Positions 54,158 through 64,000 of a stretch of DNA of 64,000 bases are shown here, piece by piece. Made by a program: the position numbers and the translations under genes. Within the stretch, counting starts at the first letter, position 1. Each line of letters opens with the position of its first letter. The stretch comes from Comamonadaceae bacterium. Lineage in GTDB: Bacteria > Pseudomonadota > Gammaproteobacteria > Burkholderiales > Burkholderiaceae_C. Location of the stretch: NCBI GenBank assembly GCA_947476465.1, contig CANJQN010000002.1, forward strand, positions 62,001 through 126,000. The letters are read 5' to 3'. The notes below the pieces were generated by a model. It had not been told where the DNA came from. It searched no databases and saw only the letters and a program-made list of their open reading frames with translations.

Positions 54158-55126
54158 ATGGACAGAAGAGCGGTATTGAAATCGGCGTTGCTCGCGGCGG
54201 GTGCCCATCTGGCCAGCCAGTCGGCCTGGGCCCAGGAATTCCCCAATCGTGCGATCCGAATCGTCGTACCGTATGCGCCGGGCGGCGCCTCCGACGTTCT
54301 GTCGCGCGCGGTGGCCGAGACGATGACCAAGACCTTCGGGCAATCGGCCATTGTCGAGAACCGTCCCGGCGCGAGCGGTACCACCGCATCCGAGCAGGTC
54401 TCGCGCGCCGCCCCCGACGGGCACACCCTGGTGATGGGCACCTCGGCGAGCCACTCGGTCAACACCATCGTGTTCCCCAAGACGTATGACCCGGTCACGG
54501 CATTCGCGCCGGTGGCGTTGGTGACGCGCGTGCCCAACGTGATCTTCGTCAACCCCTCGCTGCCGGTGCACACGATGGCCGAGTTGGTGGCCTACCTCAA
54601 AGCGAACCCCGGTGCGGGCATCGCGGTCAGCGGGCCCGCGACCTCGGGGCGCTTCGCGGCCGAACTGCTGGTGGCCAAGCTCGGTTTGAGCGTCACGATC
54701 GTTCCCTACGGTGGCAGCGCGCCGGCGGTGGCGGACGTGCGCGCCGGCCATGCGAAGGTGGGCCTGACCGACCTGCTGGCGCCCACGCCCTTCATCCGCA
54801 GCGGCGACGTGCGTGCCATCGCCGTCACCAGCCTGCGCCGCGCGCCGGCCATGACGCAGCTGCCCACGGTGGCCGAGACGGTGTCGCCGGGGTTCGATGC
54901 CGTCGCCTGGAACGCGCTGTTCGCACCGCCCGGCACACCGCAGCCGATCTTGGCCAAGCTCAACGAGGTCGTGCGCAAGACCTTCGAGGCGCCCGAGATG
55001 CGCGCGAGGTTCGAGCAGCTCGGACAAGAGGTCGCCATCGGCTCGCCAGCGGAACTCACGCAGTTCATCCAGGACGACATCGCGCGCTGGAAGGGCGTGG
55101 CCGCGACCAACAAGCTGTCGTTTTGA
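54158..55126 (+). CDS. Bug-family tripartite-tricarboxylate transport substrate-binding protein (3)
   Basis: This 322-residue receptor begins with MDRRAVLKSALLAAGAHLAS, a twin-arginine-like export signal (RRAVLK), with cleavage near AWAQ. Bug signatures are FPNRAIRIVVPYAPGGASDVLSRAV, VENRPGASGTTASEQVSRAAPDGHTLVMG and FAPPGTPQPILAKLNEVV. I chose the ATG at 54158; an in-frame ATG at 54128, overlapping the preceding stop as ATGA, adds ten polar residues and is possible. It is the third Bug receptor in the cluster, with a different ligand loop (ASDVLSR). Confidence 0.92.
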   Translation: MDRRAVLKSALLAAGAHLASQSAWAQEFPNRAIRIVVPYAPGGASDVLSRAVAETMTKTFGQSAIVENRPGASGTTASEQVSRAAPDGHTLVMGTSASHSVNTIVFPKTYDPVTAFAPVALVTRVPNVIFVNPSLPVHTMAELVAYLKANPGAGIAVSGPATSGRFAAELLVAKLGLSVTIVPYGGSAPAVADVRAGHAKVGLTDLLAPTPFIRSGDVRAIAVTSLRRAPAMTQLPTVAETVSPGFDAVAWNALFAPPGTPQPILAKLNEVVRKTFEAPEMRARFEQLGQEVAIGSPAELTQFIQDDIARWKGVAATNKLSF

Positions 55127-55148
55127 AGCGGGCACGCGGGAGTCACCG

Positions 55149-56516
55149 ATGGATAGCTTGACGTTTTCTCCGGTTCACGAACTGTCGGCGTTGATGCTGG
55201 CGGGCAGGGTGACCTCCAGGGTGCTCACCGACGCCTACCTGGCAAGGATAGAGGCGCATGGCGAGCGTCTGCACGCCTTCGTCGCGACCTATGCTGACGA
55301 GGCCAGACGGGCGGCCGATGCCGCCGACCAGGCCATCGCGGCGGGGTACAGGCGGGGCCCTTTTCACGGCATCCCCGTGGTCCTCAAGGACAACATCGAA
55401 ATGGCCGGCCGGGTCACCACCGGTGGCTCCAAGCATTGGGAGCACAGGGTCTCGCGCACGACGGCGCACCTCGTTGACCGCTTGATCGCCGCGGGTTTGA
55501 TCATTCTGGGCAAGACGCATTCGGTCGAGTTCGCGATGGGCAGTTTCGGCACCAACCAATACATGGGGACGCCGCGCAACCCGTGGGATTCACGCGAGCA
55601 CCGGGCGCCTGGCGGGTCGAGTTCCGGAACGGGTGTCGCGGTTGCCGCGGCACTGTCGCCCTGGGGTGTGGGCACGGACACGGGTGGGTCCGTCCGGATT
55701 CCCGCTTCGTGGTGCGGCGTGACGGGCCTCAAGCCGACCGTCGGGCGGGTCAGCACCCACGGCGTCATCGCCCTGGCCAATACGCTGGACACGCCCGGCC
55801 CCATTTGCCGCGACGTTGAGGACTGCGCCATCTTGTTCGACGTGATGCAGGGCGCCGGCGGCCCCCGTGAAGATGTGACGGTTGGCCTCAAGCGAGGCAT
55901 CCGGGGGCTGGTGATTGCACAGCTACCTGACCCAGAGCGCGAACAGGTGGAGGCCGAAGTCCTGGCGGCCTATGACGCTTCGTTGGCCTTGATGAAGAGC
56001 CTGGGCGCGGACATCGTGGATGTGACATTGCCACTTTCATTCGACGAGATCGGCCAGCGAGCGGGGCGGATCATCGGCGCGGAGGGGTACGCCAATGTCG
56101 GGCACTTGGTCGAAGATCCAACGCTGCGCATCGACGATGCGGTTCGGCCCCGCATTCTCCTGGGCAAGAACATGAGGTCTGTGGAGTACATCCAACTGCT
56201 GCGCGATCGCGAGGCGCACAAGCAGGCGTGGAATCGGGCTTTCACTGGCATTGACGCCTTTGCGCTGCCGACCACGGCAACCGCCGCCCCGCTGCTTGAC
56301 GAGATCGACCAGGCGGGTATCGCGTCAACGATGACGCGCCCCGCGAACTATGTCGACTGGTGTGCCGTCGCCTTGCCCAACGGGTTCACGACGAAGGGGC
56401 TGCCGACTTCACTGCAGCTGGCCTGCCCGGCTTTCGACGAACGCATGGCCCTGCGGACGGCGTGGGCCTATGAACAGGCGACGAAGTGGCGCCACGAGCG
56501 GCCCGCCCTTGCATGA
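55149..56516 (+). CDS. Amidase signature family hydrolase
   Basis: This 455-residue amidase has the Ser-cisSer-Lys triad elements: lysine in VVLKDNIE, GGSSSGTGVAVAA and the nucleophile serine in GTDTGGSVRIPASWCGV. It should hydrolyse an amide bond (or an allophanate, carbamate or hydrazide-type bond) and release ammonia or an amine. Its specificity is not predictable; it is distinct from GatA because the C-terminal half lacks the tRNA amidotransferase pattern. GGGAG lies ahead of the ATG at 55149. It closes the catabolic transcription unit, indicating that the pathway contains an amide or imide step. Confidence 0.9.
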   Translation: MDSLTFSPVHELSALMLAGRVTSRVLTDAYLARIEAHGERLHAFVATYADEARRAADAADQAIAAGYRRGPFHGIPVVLKDNIEMAGRVTTGGSKHWEHRVSRTTAHLVDRLIAAGLIILGKTHSVEFAMGSFGTNQYMGTPRNPWDSREHRAPGGSSSGTGVAVAAALSPWGVGTDTGGSVRIPASWCGVTGLKPTVGRVSTHGVIALANTLDTPGPICRDVEDCAILFDVMQGAGGPREDVTVGLKRGIRGLVIAQLPDPEREQVEAEVLAAYDASLALMKSLGADIVDVTLPLSFDEIGQRAGRIIGAEGYANVGHLVEDPTLRIDDAVRPRILLGKNMRSVEYIQLLRDREAHKQAWNRAFTGIDAFALPTTATAAPLLDEIDQAGIASTMTRPANYVDWCAVALPNGFTTKGLPTSLQLACPAFDERMALRTAWAYEQATKWRHERPALA

Positions 56517-56568
56517 GATCCCCTTGAGTCCGGGTCGCTGACGCGGCGCCGCGTGACGATGATTGGTC

Positions 56569-58044
56569 TCAAGCATCCTTGGGCCCCTGCCCGCGCAGCG
56601 CCACGCTGGGCGCGCGGCTGGCCGCAAATGCGGTCAGGCCGGCGTACGCGGCCAGGGCCAGGAAGACCCAGCGGAAGGCTGATGCGGTCCGGGCGGCGTC
56701 AAGCCCGTCCAGGCTGACCGAAGTGCCCGCGCCCATGTCAGCCGGCGCCTGCAGCAACACGAACAGCAGCCCCCCGAAGGCGGCGGTGCCGATCGACGCG
56801 CCTGTCGAACGTGTCAATGACATCAACGCCGCCGCCGCGCCCAGGTGCTCGCGTCCGGCCAGCACCTGTGTGGCCAGCTGGGCGTTGGGCATGACGGTGC
56901 CAAAGCCCATGCCGCAAATCGCGGCGGCGATGGTGACCGTCCATTGCGTGCCCGGCAGCAAGGCCAGCGCCAGCATGGCCAAGGCCGCGGCGCCCAAGCC
57001 CCAGGGCGGCAGCACGCCAGTGCGCTGGATGCGGCCCGCGAACCGGCCGGCCACGGTGCCGCCAACGACCAGGCCGAGCGTCAGCGGCAGCAGTTGAAGG
57101 CCGGAATCGACCGCGCTGGCGCCGCGCGCCAGATGCAGGTAGATGGGCAGCAGGAACACCATGGCGAACAGGCAGCCCGCGAAGCCGATGATCGTCAGGC
57201 ACACCCAGGGAACGCCGCGCAGGCGCAGCACGTCGATGGGCAGGAAGGCGTGGCTGTGGCGGGCTTGCTGGCGCCACAGCAGGGCCCCCGCCGCCAGAGC
57301 CACCAGCACCAGGGCGAGGCTGGGTGGCGAGGCCAGCGCAAAGCGCCGCCCGACCTGCCCCAGCCAGAGCAGCGCGGCGCTGGCGCAGACGGTGAACAGC
57401 AGCACACCCACCGGGTCGTGTGGCGCGTTGCGGTGGATGGAGGTGGGCGCCTTGGGCAGGCGCAGCACACGCCAGGCGGCCAGCGCGCACAGCGGCAGGT
57501 TGGCCAGGAACAGCCAGCGCCAGTTGCCGTGGTTGACCACCACGCCGCCCAGCAAGGGGCCCGAGACGCTGGCCACGGTGAACACCATCGAGAAATAGAC
57601 TTGGTAGCGCGGGCGATCCCAGGGCGGCACCAGCTCGCCGATCAGCGCCTGCGACAGCACCATCAGCCCGCCGCCGCCCAAGCCCTGCAGGATGCGTGAG
57701 GCGATCAGCGTCGGCATGCTGGGGGCCCAGGCGCAGGCCAGTGAACCCAGGACAAAAATGCCCAGCGCCCACAACATCACGTTGCGCCGCCCGAAGCGGT
57801 CACCCAGGCGGCCGTACAGCGGCGCCGTGATGGTGGCCGCCAGCAGGTAACCCACCACGATCCATGAGCTGTCGCCCAGGCCGCCCAGTTCGGCCGCGAT
57901 GCGCGGCGTCGCGGTGGCCAGCAGGGTCTGTTCGACCGCGGACAGGAACATGGGCAGCATCACCGCGCTGAACAGGGTGAGAAACGACGCGTTGGCCGTT
58001 GGCGCTGTGTCGCTAGGGGTCGCCGTGTCGTGGCGTTGCTGCAT
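56569..58044 (-). CDS. MFS drug efflux transporter, EmrB/QacA (14-TM) type
   Basis: This 491-residue transporter has 14 predicted membrane segments. The DHA2 motifs LSAVEQTLLATATPRIAAELG, GRLGDRFGRRNVMLWALG (motif A) and SRILQGLGGGGLMVLSQALIGEL (motif C) are clear. It should export hydrophobic compounds with proton exchange. The start at 58044 is preferred to a TTG one codon upstream. It is convergent with the amidase and is followed 60 bases upstream of its start by the recQ stop, so it may be co-transcribed after recQ. It could serve efflux of a cluster intermediate, but nothing direct shows that. Confidence 0.9.
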   Translation of the reverse strand: MQQRHDTATPSDTAPTANASFLTLFSAVMLPMFLSAVEQTLLATATPRIAAELGGLGDSSWIVVGYLLAATITAPLYGRLGDRFGRRNVMLWALGIFVLGSLACAWAPSMPTLIASRILQGLGGGGLMVLSQALIGELVPPWDRPRYQVYFSMVFTVASVSGPLLGGVVVNHGNWRWLFLANLPLCALAAWRVLRLPKAPTSIHRNAPHDPVGVLLFTVCASAALLWLGQVGRRFALASPPSLALVLVALAAGALLWRQQARHSHAFLPIDVLRLRGVPWVCLTIIGFAGCLFAMVFLLPIYLHLARGASAVDSGLQLLPLTLGLVVGGTVAGRFAGRIQRTGVLPPWGLGAAALAMLALALLPGTQWTVTIAAAICGMGFGTVMPNAQLATQVLAGREHLGAAAALMSLTRSTGASIGTAAFGGLLFVLLQAPADMGAGTSVSLDGLDAARTASAFRWVFLALAAYAGLTAFAASRAPSVALRGQGPKDA

Positions 58045-58106
58045 CAAAAGATTCCGGGCCGAAGTATCGAGGCATGTTAGCGGCCCCAGCGCGCCGGCGG
58101 GGTCGC

Positions 58107-60074
58107 TTACTCGACGGCCATCACCACCCGAAGGACTTCCTGCCCGTACGCTTGCAGCTTTTTGGCGCCCAGCCCGCTGATGCCCTCGAGCTCGCCCGGG
58201 TGCCTGGGGTCGCGCGCGGCAATCGCCGCCAGCGTGGCGTCGTGGAAGATGACGTAGGCCGGCAGGTTGTGCTCGCGCGCCACCTCGGCGCGCCAGGCCT
58301 TGAGGGCGTCAAAGCGCTGGCGCCCGCCTTCGGTCAGGCCAGCCGCTACCGCGGCGCTGGCCAGCTTGGCCGTGCCGCTGGCGCGCCGGCCCTTGGCCGC
58401 GGCCGCAGCCACCGCCTCGCGCAGCCGCACCGTCTGCTCGCCGCGCAGCACCGCACGCGAGCCGGCGGTCAGCTGCAGGGTGTTGAAGGCCGCCGCGTCC
58501 ACGGTCAGCGCGCCGGTGGCCATCAGCTGGCGCAGCACACCGCGCAGCTGGGTTTCGCTGAACTCGGCGCCGATGCCGAAGGTGCTGACCGACGCATGCC
58601 CGTGCTGCTTGACCTTTTCGGTCGCCTTGCCGCGCAGGATGTCCATGATGTGGCCCGCGCCGAAGCGCAGGCCGCTTTGCTGCTCGACACGGTAGATGGT
58701 CGACAGCAGCTTGCGCGCCGCGTCGGTGCCATCCCACACCTTGGGCGGCGCGACGCAGTTGTCGCAATTGCCGCATGTCGCCCCCACGCTCGGCACTTCG
58801 TGTCCTCGCGGCCCCCGCCCGCCTTGGGGCGGCCCGGCGGCGGGCGGATCGCCCTCGTAGGTTTCGCCGAAGTAGGCCAGCAGCCGCACGCGCCGGCAGT
58901 CGGTGGCTTCGGCCAGGGCCAGCAGGGCGTCGAGCTTGCCGCGCAGGGCCTGCTTGAAGTCTTCGCCGGCGGGGCTTTCGTCGATCATGCGGCGCTGGTT
59001 CACGACGTCCTGCAACCCGTAGGCCATCCAGGCGGCCGCCGGCAGGCCGTCGCGGCCGGCGCGGCCAGTCTCCTGGTAGTAGCCCTCGATGTTCTTGGGC
59101 ATGTCCAGGTGGGCGACAAAGCGCACGTCGGGCTTGTCGATGCCCATGCCAAAGGCGATGGTGGCCACCATCACAATGGCGTCCTCGCGCAGGAAGCGGT
59201 CCTGATGGCGCTGGCGCATCTGCGACTCCAGGCCCGCGTGATAGGGCAGGGCGTTGATGCCCTGGCCCTGGAGCATCTGCGCCACCTCCTCCACGCGTTT
59301 TCTCGACTGGCAGTAGACGATGCCCGCCTCACCCGCATGCTCGCTCTCGATGAAGCGCAGCAGCTGCTGGGTCGGGTCCTTCTTCTCGACAATCGTGTAG
59401 GAGATGTTGGGCCGGTCGAAGCTGCTGACGAACTGGCGCGCGTCTTCCAGCTGCAGGCGCTCGAGGATGTCCTGGCGCGTGAGGGCGTCGGCGGTGGCCG
59501 TGAGGGCGATGCGCGGCACGCTGGCATAGCGCTCGTGCAGCACGGTGAGCGCGCGGTACTCGGGGCGGAAGTCGTGGCCCCACTGGCTCACGCAGTGGGC
59601 CTCGTCGATGGCAAACAGCGACAGCATGCCGCGCTCGTGCAGCGAATCGAGCTGGGCCAGAAAGCGCGGCGTGGTCACCCGCTCGGGTGCGGCGTACAGC
59701 AGGGTGATCTCGCCGCGCAGCAGCCGCTTTTCGACGGCGGCCGCCTGCTCGCCACTCAGGCTGGAGTTGAGAAAGGCCGCCTCCACCCCGGCCTCGTGCA
59801 GCGCGCCCACCTGGTCGTGCATCAGCGCGATCAGCGGCGACACCACCACCGCGATGCCCTGGCCCGCGCGCTGGCGCACGATGGCCGGCACCTGGTAGCA
59901 CAGCGACTTGCCGCCGCCGGTGGGCATCAGCACCAGGGCGTCGCCGCCGCCGCAGACGTGTTCGATGATGTCGGCCTGCGGCCCGCGAAATTGCGGGTAG
60001 CCGAAGATCTCTCGCAGCACGCCCAGGGGAGCGGAAACAGGCGCGCAAAGGGAAGGGGACACAGTCGTGGACAA
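58107..60074 (-). CDS. recQ: ATP-dependent DNA helicase RecQ (TTG start)
   Basis: This 655-residue RecQ has the helicase core ([15 protein letters not shown]alker [36 protein letters not shown]), the zinc-binding RQC part ([12 protein letters not shown]...CGNCDNC) and a C-terminal HRDC domain ([16 protein letters not shown]...[10 protein letters not shown]). It unwinds DNA in recombination and repair. The loop before CGNCDNC is expanded with a Gly/Pro-rich insertion ([19 protein letters not shown]). The apparent start is a TTG at 60074; GTG codons at 60060-60062 and nearby are alternatives, since no strong ribosome site marks any. Confidence 0.95.
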   Translation of the reverse strand: MSTTVSPSLCAPVSAPLGVLREIFGYPQFRGPQADIIEHVCGGGDALVLMPTGGGKSLCYQVPAIVRQRAGQGIAVVVSPLIALMHDQVGALHEAGVEAAFLNSSLSGEQAAAVEKRLLRGEITLLYAAPERVTTPRFLAQLDSLHERGMLSLFAIDEAHCVSQWGHDFRPEYRALTVLHERYASVPRIALTATADALTRQDILERLQLEDARQFVSSFDRPNISYTIVEKKDPTQQLLRFIESEHAGEAGIVYCQSRKRVEEVAQMLQGQGINALPYHAGLESQMRQRHQDRFLREDAIVMVATIAFGMGIDKPDVRFVAHLDMPKNIEGYYQETGRAGRDGLPAAAWMAYGLQDVVNQRRMIDESPAGEDFKQALRGKLDALLALAEATDCRRVRLLAYFGETYEGDPPAAGPPQGGRGPRGHEVPSVGATCGNCDNCVAPPKVWDGTDAARKLLSTIYRVEQQSGLRFGAGHIMDILRGKATEKVKQHGHASVSTFGIGAEFSETQLRGVLRQLMATGALTVDAAAFNTLQLTAGSRAVLRGEQTVRLREAVAAAAAKGRRASGTAKLASAAVAAGLTEGGRQRFDALKAWRAEVAREHNLPAYVIFHDATLAAIAARDPRHPGELEGISGLGAKKLQAYGQEVLRVVMAVE

Positions 60075-60166
60075 GATGGGCGCGATTGTGACCGACTTGC
60101 CCGGCGCACCTGCCGCCCAGAAGCCCTCTGACCGGCCGCCCCACGGGCCCTTTCTACAATCGCAGG

Positions 60167-61231
<1,065 letters not shown>

Positions 61232-61852
61232 TCAGGCCGAAGGCGGCTGGCGCGCCCGCTGCACGCGGGCGGCGGTCAGCGCGTCGGCGATGTCCTGCGG
61301 CCGCAGGTGGTGGGTGAAGTAGGCGTCGGTCCAGCGCTGTCGGGCGAAGGCGATGGCGCCCGCCGTGATTGCGCCGATCTCGGTGTCGCTGGCTTGCGGC
61401 AGCTGCTGCCGCAGGGCCTGCTCGATCGCCTCGTCCGAGCGCAGCGTGGGCTGCGCCTGCGCCAGCCGCTGGCGCGCGGCCTGCAGCTTGTCCAGCGCCT
61501 CCTGGGCGGCGGCGCGCGGGTGGCGGCTTTCCAGGCTGCGCGGCAGGAAGGCTTTTTCCGGGCCATCGACGCCGCGCAGGTGCGACTGCACCGCCTCCAT
61601 GATCTCGGCGTCGCGGGCGTGTTGCACCCCGGGCCGGCCGGTGGCGCCCGGTGGATTGTTCAGCCGGTTGTGCCCGGTCAACACCGCGCGCAGCCGCGCC
61701 GCCAGCCCGGTCGCCTGCGCCGCCGGCCCCATGACCAACTGGCCGTCGGGCTCCTTGAGCACGGGGCCCGACGCGTTGTGTGCAATGGCCTCCAAGGTCT
61801 GGCGCGTGAGCCAGGGCCTGGCCGCGGCCGGCCCGCCGGCGTCATGCGCCAT
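61232..61852 (-). CDS. Uncharacterised helical protein downstream of the hybrid kinase
   Basis: This 206-residue protein is not recognised. It is Ala/Arg/Gln-rich and mostly helical, with a loop-rich middle (TGHNRLNNPPGATGRPG) and a possible coiled region AQEALDKLQAARQRLAQAQP. There is no signal or membrane segment. AAGGAG precedes the ATG, 30 bases after the kinase stop, so the two genes probably form an operon and the protein may be a partner or output of the kinase. Its end lies immediately after the split metH stop on the other strand. Confidence 0.65.
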   Translation of the reverse strand: MAHDAGGPAAARPWLTRQTLEAIAHNASGPVLKEPDGQLVMGPAAQATGLAARLRAVLTGHNRLNNPPGATGRPGVQHARDAEIMEAVQSHLRGVDGPEKAFLPRSLESRHPRAAAQEALDKLQAARQRLAQAQPTLRSDEAIEQALRQQLPQASDTEIGAITAGAIAFARQRWTDAYFTHHLRPQDIADALTAARVQRARQPPSA

Positions 61853-61882
61853 CGGGCGCTCCTTGCGGGCGGCCCGGCGCGT

Positions 61883-64000
61883 TCACGTGACCTGCCCCGC
61901 CGGTTCCAGGGCGGCCAGCGTCTCGGCGATGGCGTCGTCCACAGCGTGGAGCAACGCGTGCTGGTGCGCCACTTCGTCGCCGCCGCTCAGGCTGGCCTCG
62001 GCCTGGGCGGCGGCCGCCGCCAGCCGGTCCGCGCCCATGGTGGTCGCGGTGCCCTTGAGCGTGTGCATCAAACGCTGGGCTTCTTCGCGGGGCACACTGT
62101 TGAGCAGGGTCGGCAGCCGGTCTCGGGTGCCCCGCAGGTTCTCGGCGAAGCTGGACAACAGGTGCTCGTACAGGCCGGTGTCGCCACCGAGCCGGCCGAT
62201 CGCGCTCTCGCGATTGAGTACCAGCAGCGCGGTGTCCGTGCCGTCGTCCGCCGGGAACGGCGCCGGGGCGCTGGTGGCGGCGCCACCGGTGCCCCGGATG
62301 TGGTGCAGCAGCGTCGCGACCAGTTCGTCGATGTCGAAGGGCTTGCCGACGTGGTCGTTCATGCCGGCCGCCAGGCTGTCCAACCGGTCGCTTTTCATCG
62401 CATTGGCGGTCATGGCGATGATGGGCAGGCGCCAGTTGCCGTCCTCGCGGATGGCGCGAGCGGCGGCGTGCCCGTCCATCACCGGCATCAGCACGTCCAT
62501 CAGCACCGCGTCGTAGGCATCGCCGTGCTGGCGCACCCGCTCCAGGCCTTCCAGCCCGTCGTTGGCGACATCGACCTGCGCGCCCCGTTTCTTCAGCAGC
62601 TCGCAGGCGACCTGCTGGTTGATCGGGTTGTCCTCGACCAGCAGCAAGCGCAGGCCGGCCAGCGGTTGGCCTGCGGAAAACGCGGGCCCGCCCGCCGTCA
62701 GGGCCGGCAGCTCGCTTGTGCCGGCGGGGGCAGCAGCGATTGGCAGCTCCAGCTCGAACCAGAATCGGCTGCCGCGCCCGGGCGCGCTGTCCAGGCGCAG
62801 TGCGCTGCCCATCATCAGCAACAGCTTGTTGCTGATGGACAAGCCCAGCCCGGTGCCGCCGAACTTGCGCGCGGTCGAATCGTTGGCCTGGCCGAAGTCG
62901 CTGAAGATGCGGGCCTGCTCATCGGGCGCGATGCCGATGCCGGTGTCCGACACCGACACCTGCAGCAGCAGCCGATCGCCGTCGCGCGCCACCTGACGTA
63001 GCGCAAGGCTGACCGTCCCGCGCTCGGTGAACTTGATCGCGTTGCCGCCCAGGTTGATCAGCACCTGCCGCAGCCGCTGGTCGTCACCAATCAGCCGCGC
63101 CGGCAGCTGCGGGTCAAGCTCGAAGCGCAAGGCCAGATCTTTGGCGCCGACGTTGCCCGAGAGAATCACCGACAGGTCGCGCATCAAATCCCGCAACGCG
63201 AAGGGGTGCGGATCGAGCGTCATCTTGCCGGCCTCGATCTTGGACAGGTCGAGGATGTCGTTGAGCAGCGAAAGCAACGATCGCGCCGCGCGTTCGGCCT
63301 TGCCGGCGTAGTCCTGTTGCCCCTCATCGAGCGGCGTGCCGCGCAGCAGCGCCAGCATGCCCAGCACCGCATTCATTGGCGTGCGCAGCTCATGGCTCAT
63401 GTTCGTGAGGAAGCGGCTCTTGGACTGGCTGGCCTCCAGCGCCGTGTCGCGTGCCTGGCGCAGCTCGGTCACGTCCAGGCCCAGCACGAAAAAGCCCCGC
63501 ACCTGGCCCTGGTCCACATCGGGGATGTAGTGCAGCTGCCAGCTGGACTTGCGGCCGCGCAGGTCGGAGGCGGTGTGCTCGAAGTGACGCGCCTCGCCGC
63601 GCAGCACGGCCTCTACGTGCGGCTCCATCGCGCGGTACAGGTCGTCGCCGAAGATCTGCGGCGACAGCTGCGCGCCGACCAGCTCGAAAGCCTCGCGGCC
63701 GAACACCTCGCGAAAGCGCCGGTTTACGAAGCGGCACAAGCGCTGCGCGTCCCAGTAGGACACGCGCGCCGGCAGGTTGTCGGCGATCACGCGCATCAGG
63801 TGTTCGCTGTCTTGCATGCGCAGCTCGGCCACCTTGCGCCGGCTGATGTCCGAGGCCATGCAGATGAAGCTGGTGACCACGCCCTGCGCGTCGCGGGTGG
63901 GCTGCAACTCGGCGTCGGTCCAGAAGAAACTGCCGTCCGGGCGCAGGTTGGCCAGCTCCATGCGGCGCGCCTGGCGCCGGTCGATCGCGTCCTGGAAAGC
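61883..64000 (-). CDS. Hybrid sensor histidine kinase with HPt domain (5' end outside window)
   Basis: At least 705 residues are visible and the frame continues past the window edge; the apparent ATG at 63961 lies inside a PAS-associated segment. In order are a PAS/PAC module (MELANLRPDGSFFWTDAELQ), a second PAS (NLPARVSYWDAQRLCRFVNR), a HisKA domain with phospho-acceptor His in NMSHELRTPMNAVLG, an HATPase (GNAIKF, DTGIGIAP, GGTGLGLSIS), a receiver domain with Asp in VLMDVLMPVMDG and Lys in VGKPFD, and a C-terminal HPt domain with MHTLKGTA. It is thus a phosphorelay kinase. No DNA-binding response regulator is in the window. Confidence 0.93.
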   Translation of the reverse strand, partial: AFQDAIDRRQARRMELANLRPDGSFFWTDAELQPTRDAQGVVTSFICMASDISRRKVAELRMQDSEHLMRVIADNLPARVSYWDAQRLCRFVNRRFREVFGREAFELVGAQLSPQIFGDDLYRAMEPHVEAVLRGEARHFEHTASDLRGRKSSWQLHYIPDVDQGQVRGFFVLGLDVTELRQARDTALEASQSKSRFLTNMSHELRTPMNAVLGMLALLRGTPLDEGQQDYAGKAERAARSLLSLLNDILDLSKIEAGKMTLDPHPFALRDLMRDLSVILSGNVGAKDLALRFELDPQLPARLIGDDQRLRQVLINLGGNAIKFTERGTVSLALRQVARDGDRLLLQVSVSDTGIGIAPDEQARIFSDFGQANDSTARKFGGTGLGLSISNKLLLMMGSALRLDSAPGRGSRFWFELELPIAAAPAGTSELPALTAGGPAFSAGQPLAGLRLLLVEDNPINQQVACELLKKRGAQVDVANDGLEGLERVRQHGDAYDAVLMDVLMPVMDGHAAARAIREDGNWRLPIIAMTANAMKSDRLDSLAAGMNDHVGKPFDIDELVATLLHHIRGTGGAATSAPAPFPADDGTDTALLVLNRESAIGRLGGDTGLYEHLLSSFAENLRGTRDRLPTLLNSVPREEAQRLMHTLKGTATTMGADRLAAAAAQAEASLSGGDEVAHQHALLHAVDDAIAETLAALEPAGQVT

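Noticed and set aside
60075..60166. Cobalamin or SAM riboswitch in front of the split metH gene.
   Set aside because: The gap to recQ is only about 92 bases and shows neither a B12-box nor SAM-riboswitch core sequences.

Overview
The window is high-GC chromosomal DNA, almost certainly from a betaproteobacterium of the order Burkholderiales, probably a Comamonadaceae member (Hydrogenophaga/Acidovorax-like). The evidence is the order mnmG-rsmG-lysE-parA-hydrolase-parB with internal parS sites, three Bug-type tripartite-tricarboxylate (TTT) receptors, a stand-alone N-terminal MetH unit and a GTP-dependent PEP carboxykinase. No rRNA, tRNA, CRISPR array, IS element or prophage was seen. The parABS genes suggest the replication origin is not far away, but oriC itself is not visible.

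Layout. (1) 0.1-6.4 kb: NnrU, a Spy/LTXXQ protein, a DUF2892 protein, the copper set cueR-copZ/copA, a hemerythrin-like protein, a GST and a YkgJ-like protein; three FNR/DNR-type boxes lie in the copper/DUF2892/hemerythrin part. (2) 6.5-12.9 kb: mnmG, rsmG, a LysE exporter, parA, a hydrolase lacking its serine nucleophile and parB, with three intact parS sites, one degenerate site and a diverged inverted repeat. (3) 12.9-16.1 kb: two homologous, unrecognised, low-complexity-tailed proteins on the minus strand. (4) 16.1-31.2 kb: housekeeping and accessory metabolism (FAD-linked oxidase, cobalamin adenosyltransferase, thioesterase, NCS2 permease, orphan molybdenum hydroxylase large subunit, phosphoesterase, LysR, pckG, ilvA, twin-AAA ATPase). 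(5) 31.2-38.4 kb: a 709-residue unrecognised protein, a REP-like hairpin, two RNA helicases (RhlE-like and DbpA), a nucleotidyltransferase/XRE pair resembling a toxin-antitoxin module, and DUF3297.

(6) 38.5-56.5 kb: a catabolic cluster of about 18 kb. A FadR-type GntR regulator and an MFS carrier are followed by three TTT receptors, two MmgE/PrpD proteins, a flavin monooxygenase, two SDRs, a TauD-type dioxygenase, a flavoprotein dehydrogenase, an amidase, an SRPBCC protein, a racemase-fold protein and an alpha/beta-hydrolase-fold protein. A repeated element, GGTAAGACC or a one-base variant, lies upstream of the regulator, two TTT-receptor genes and the hydrolase operon, and overlaps the predicted transcription start at three of the four sites. 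I read it as the regulator's operator, defining a local regulon of unknown substrate. (7) 56.5-64 kb: an EmrB-type MFS pump, recQ, the N-terminal MetH unit, an unrecognised protein and a hybrid sensor kinase running off the window.

The most novel-looking items are the operator-linked catabolic cluster, whose hydrolase- and racemase-fold members appear to lack classical catalytic residues, and the uncharacterised large proteins, two of which share an apparent promoter signature at nearly identical distance from their start codons.
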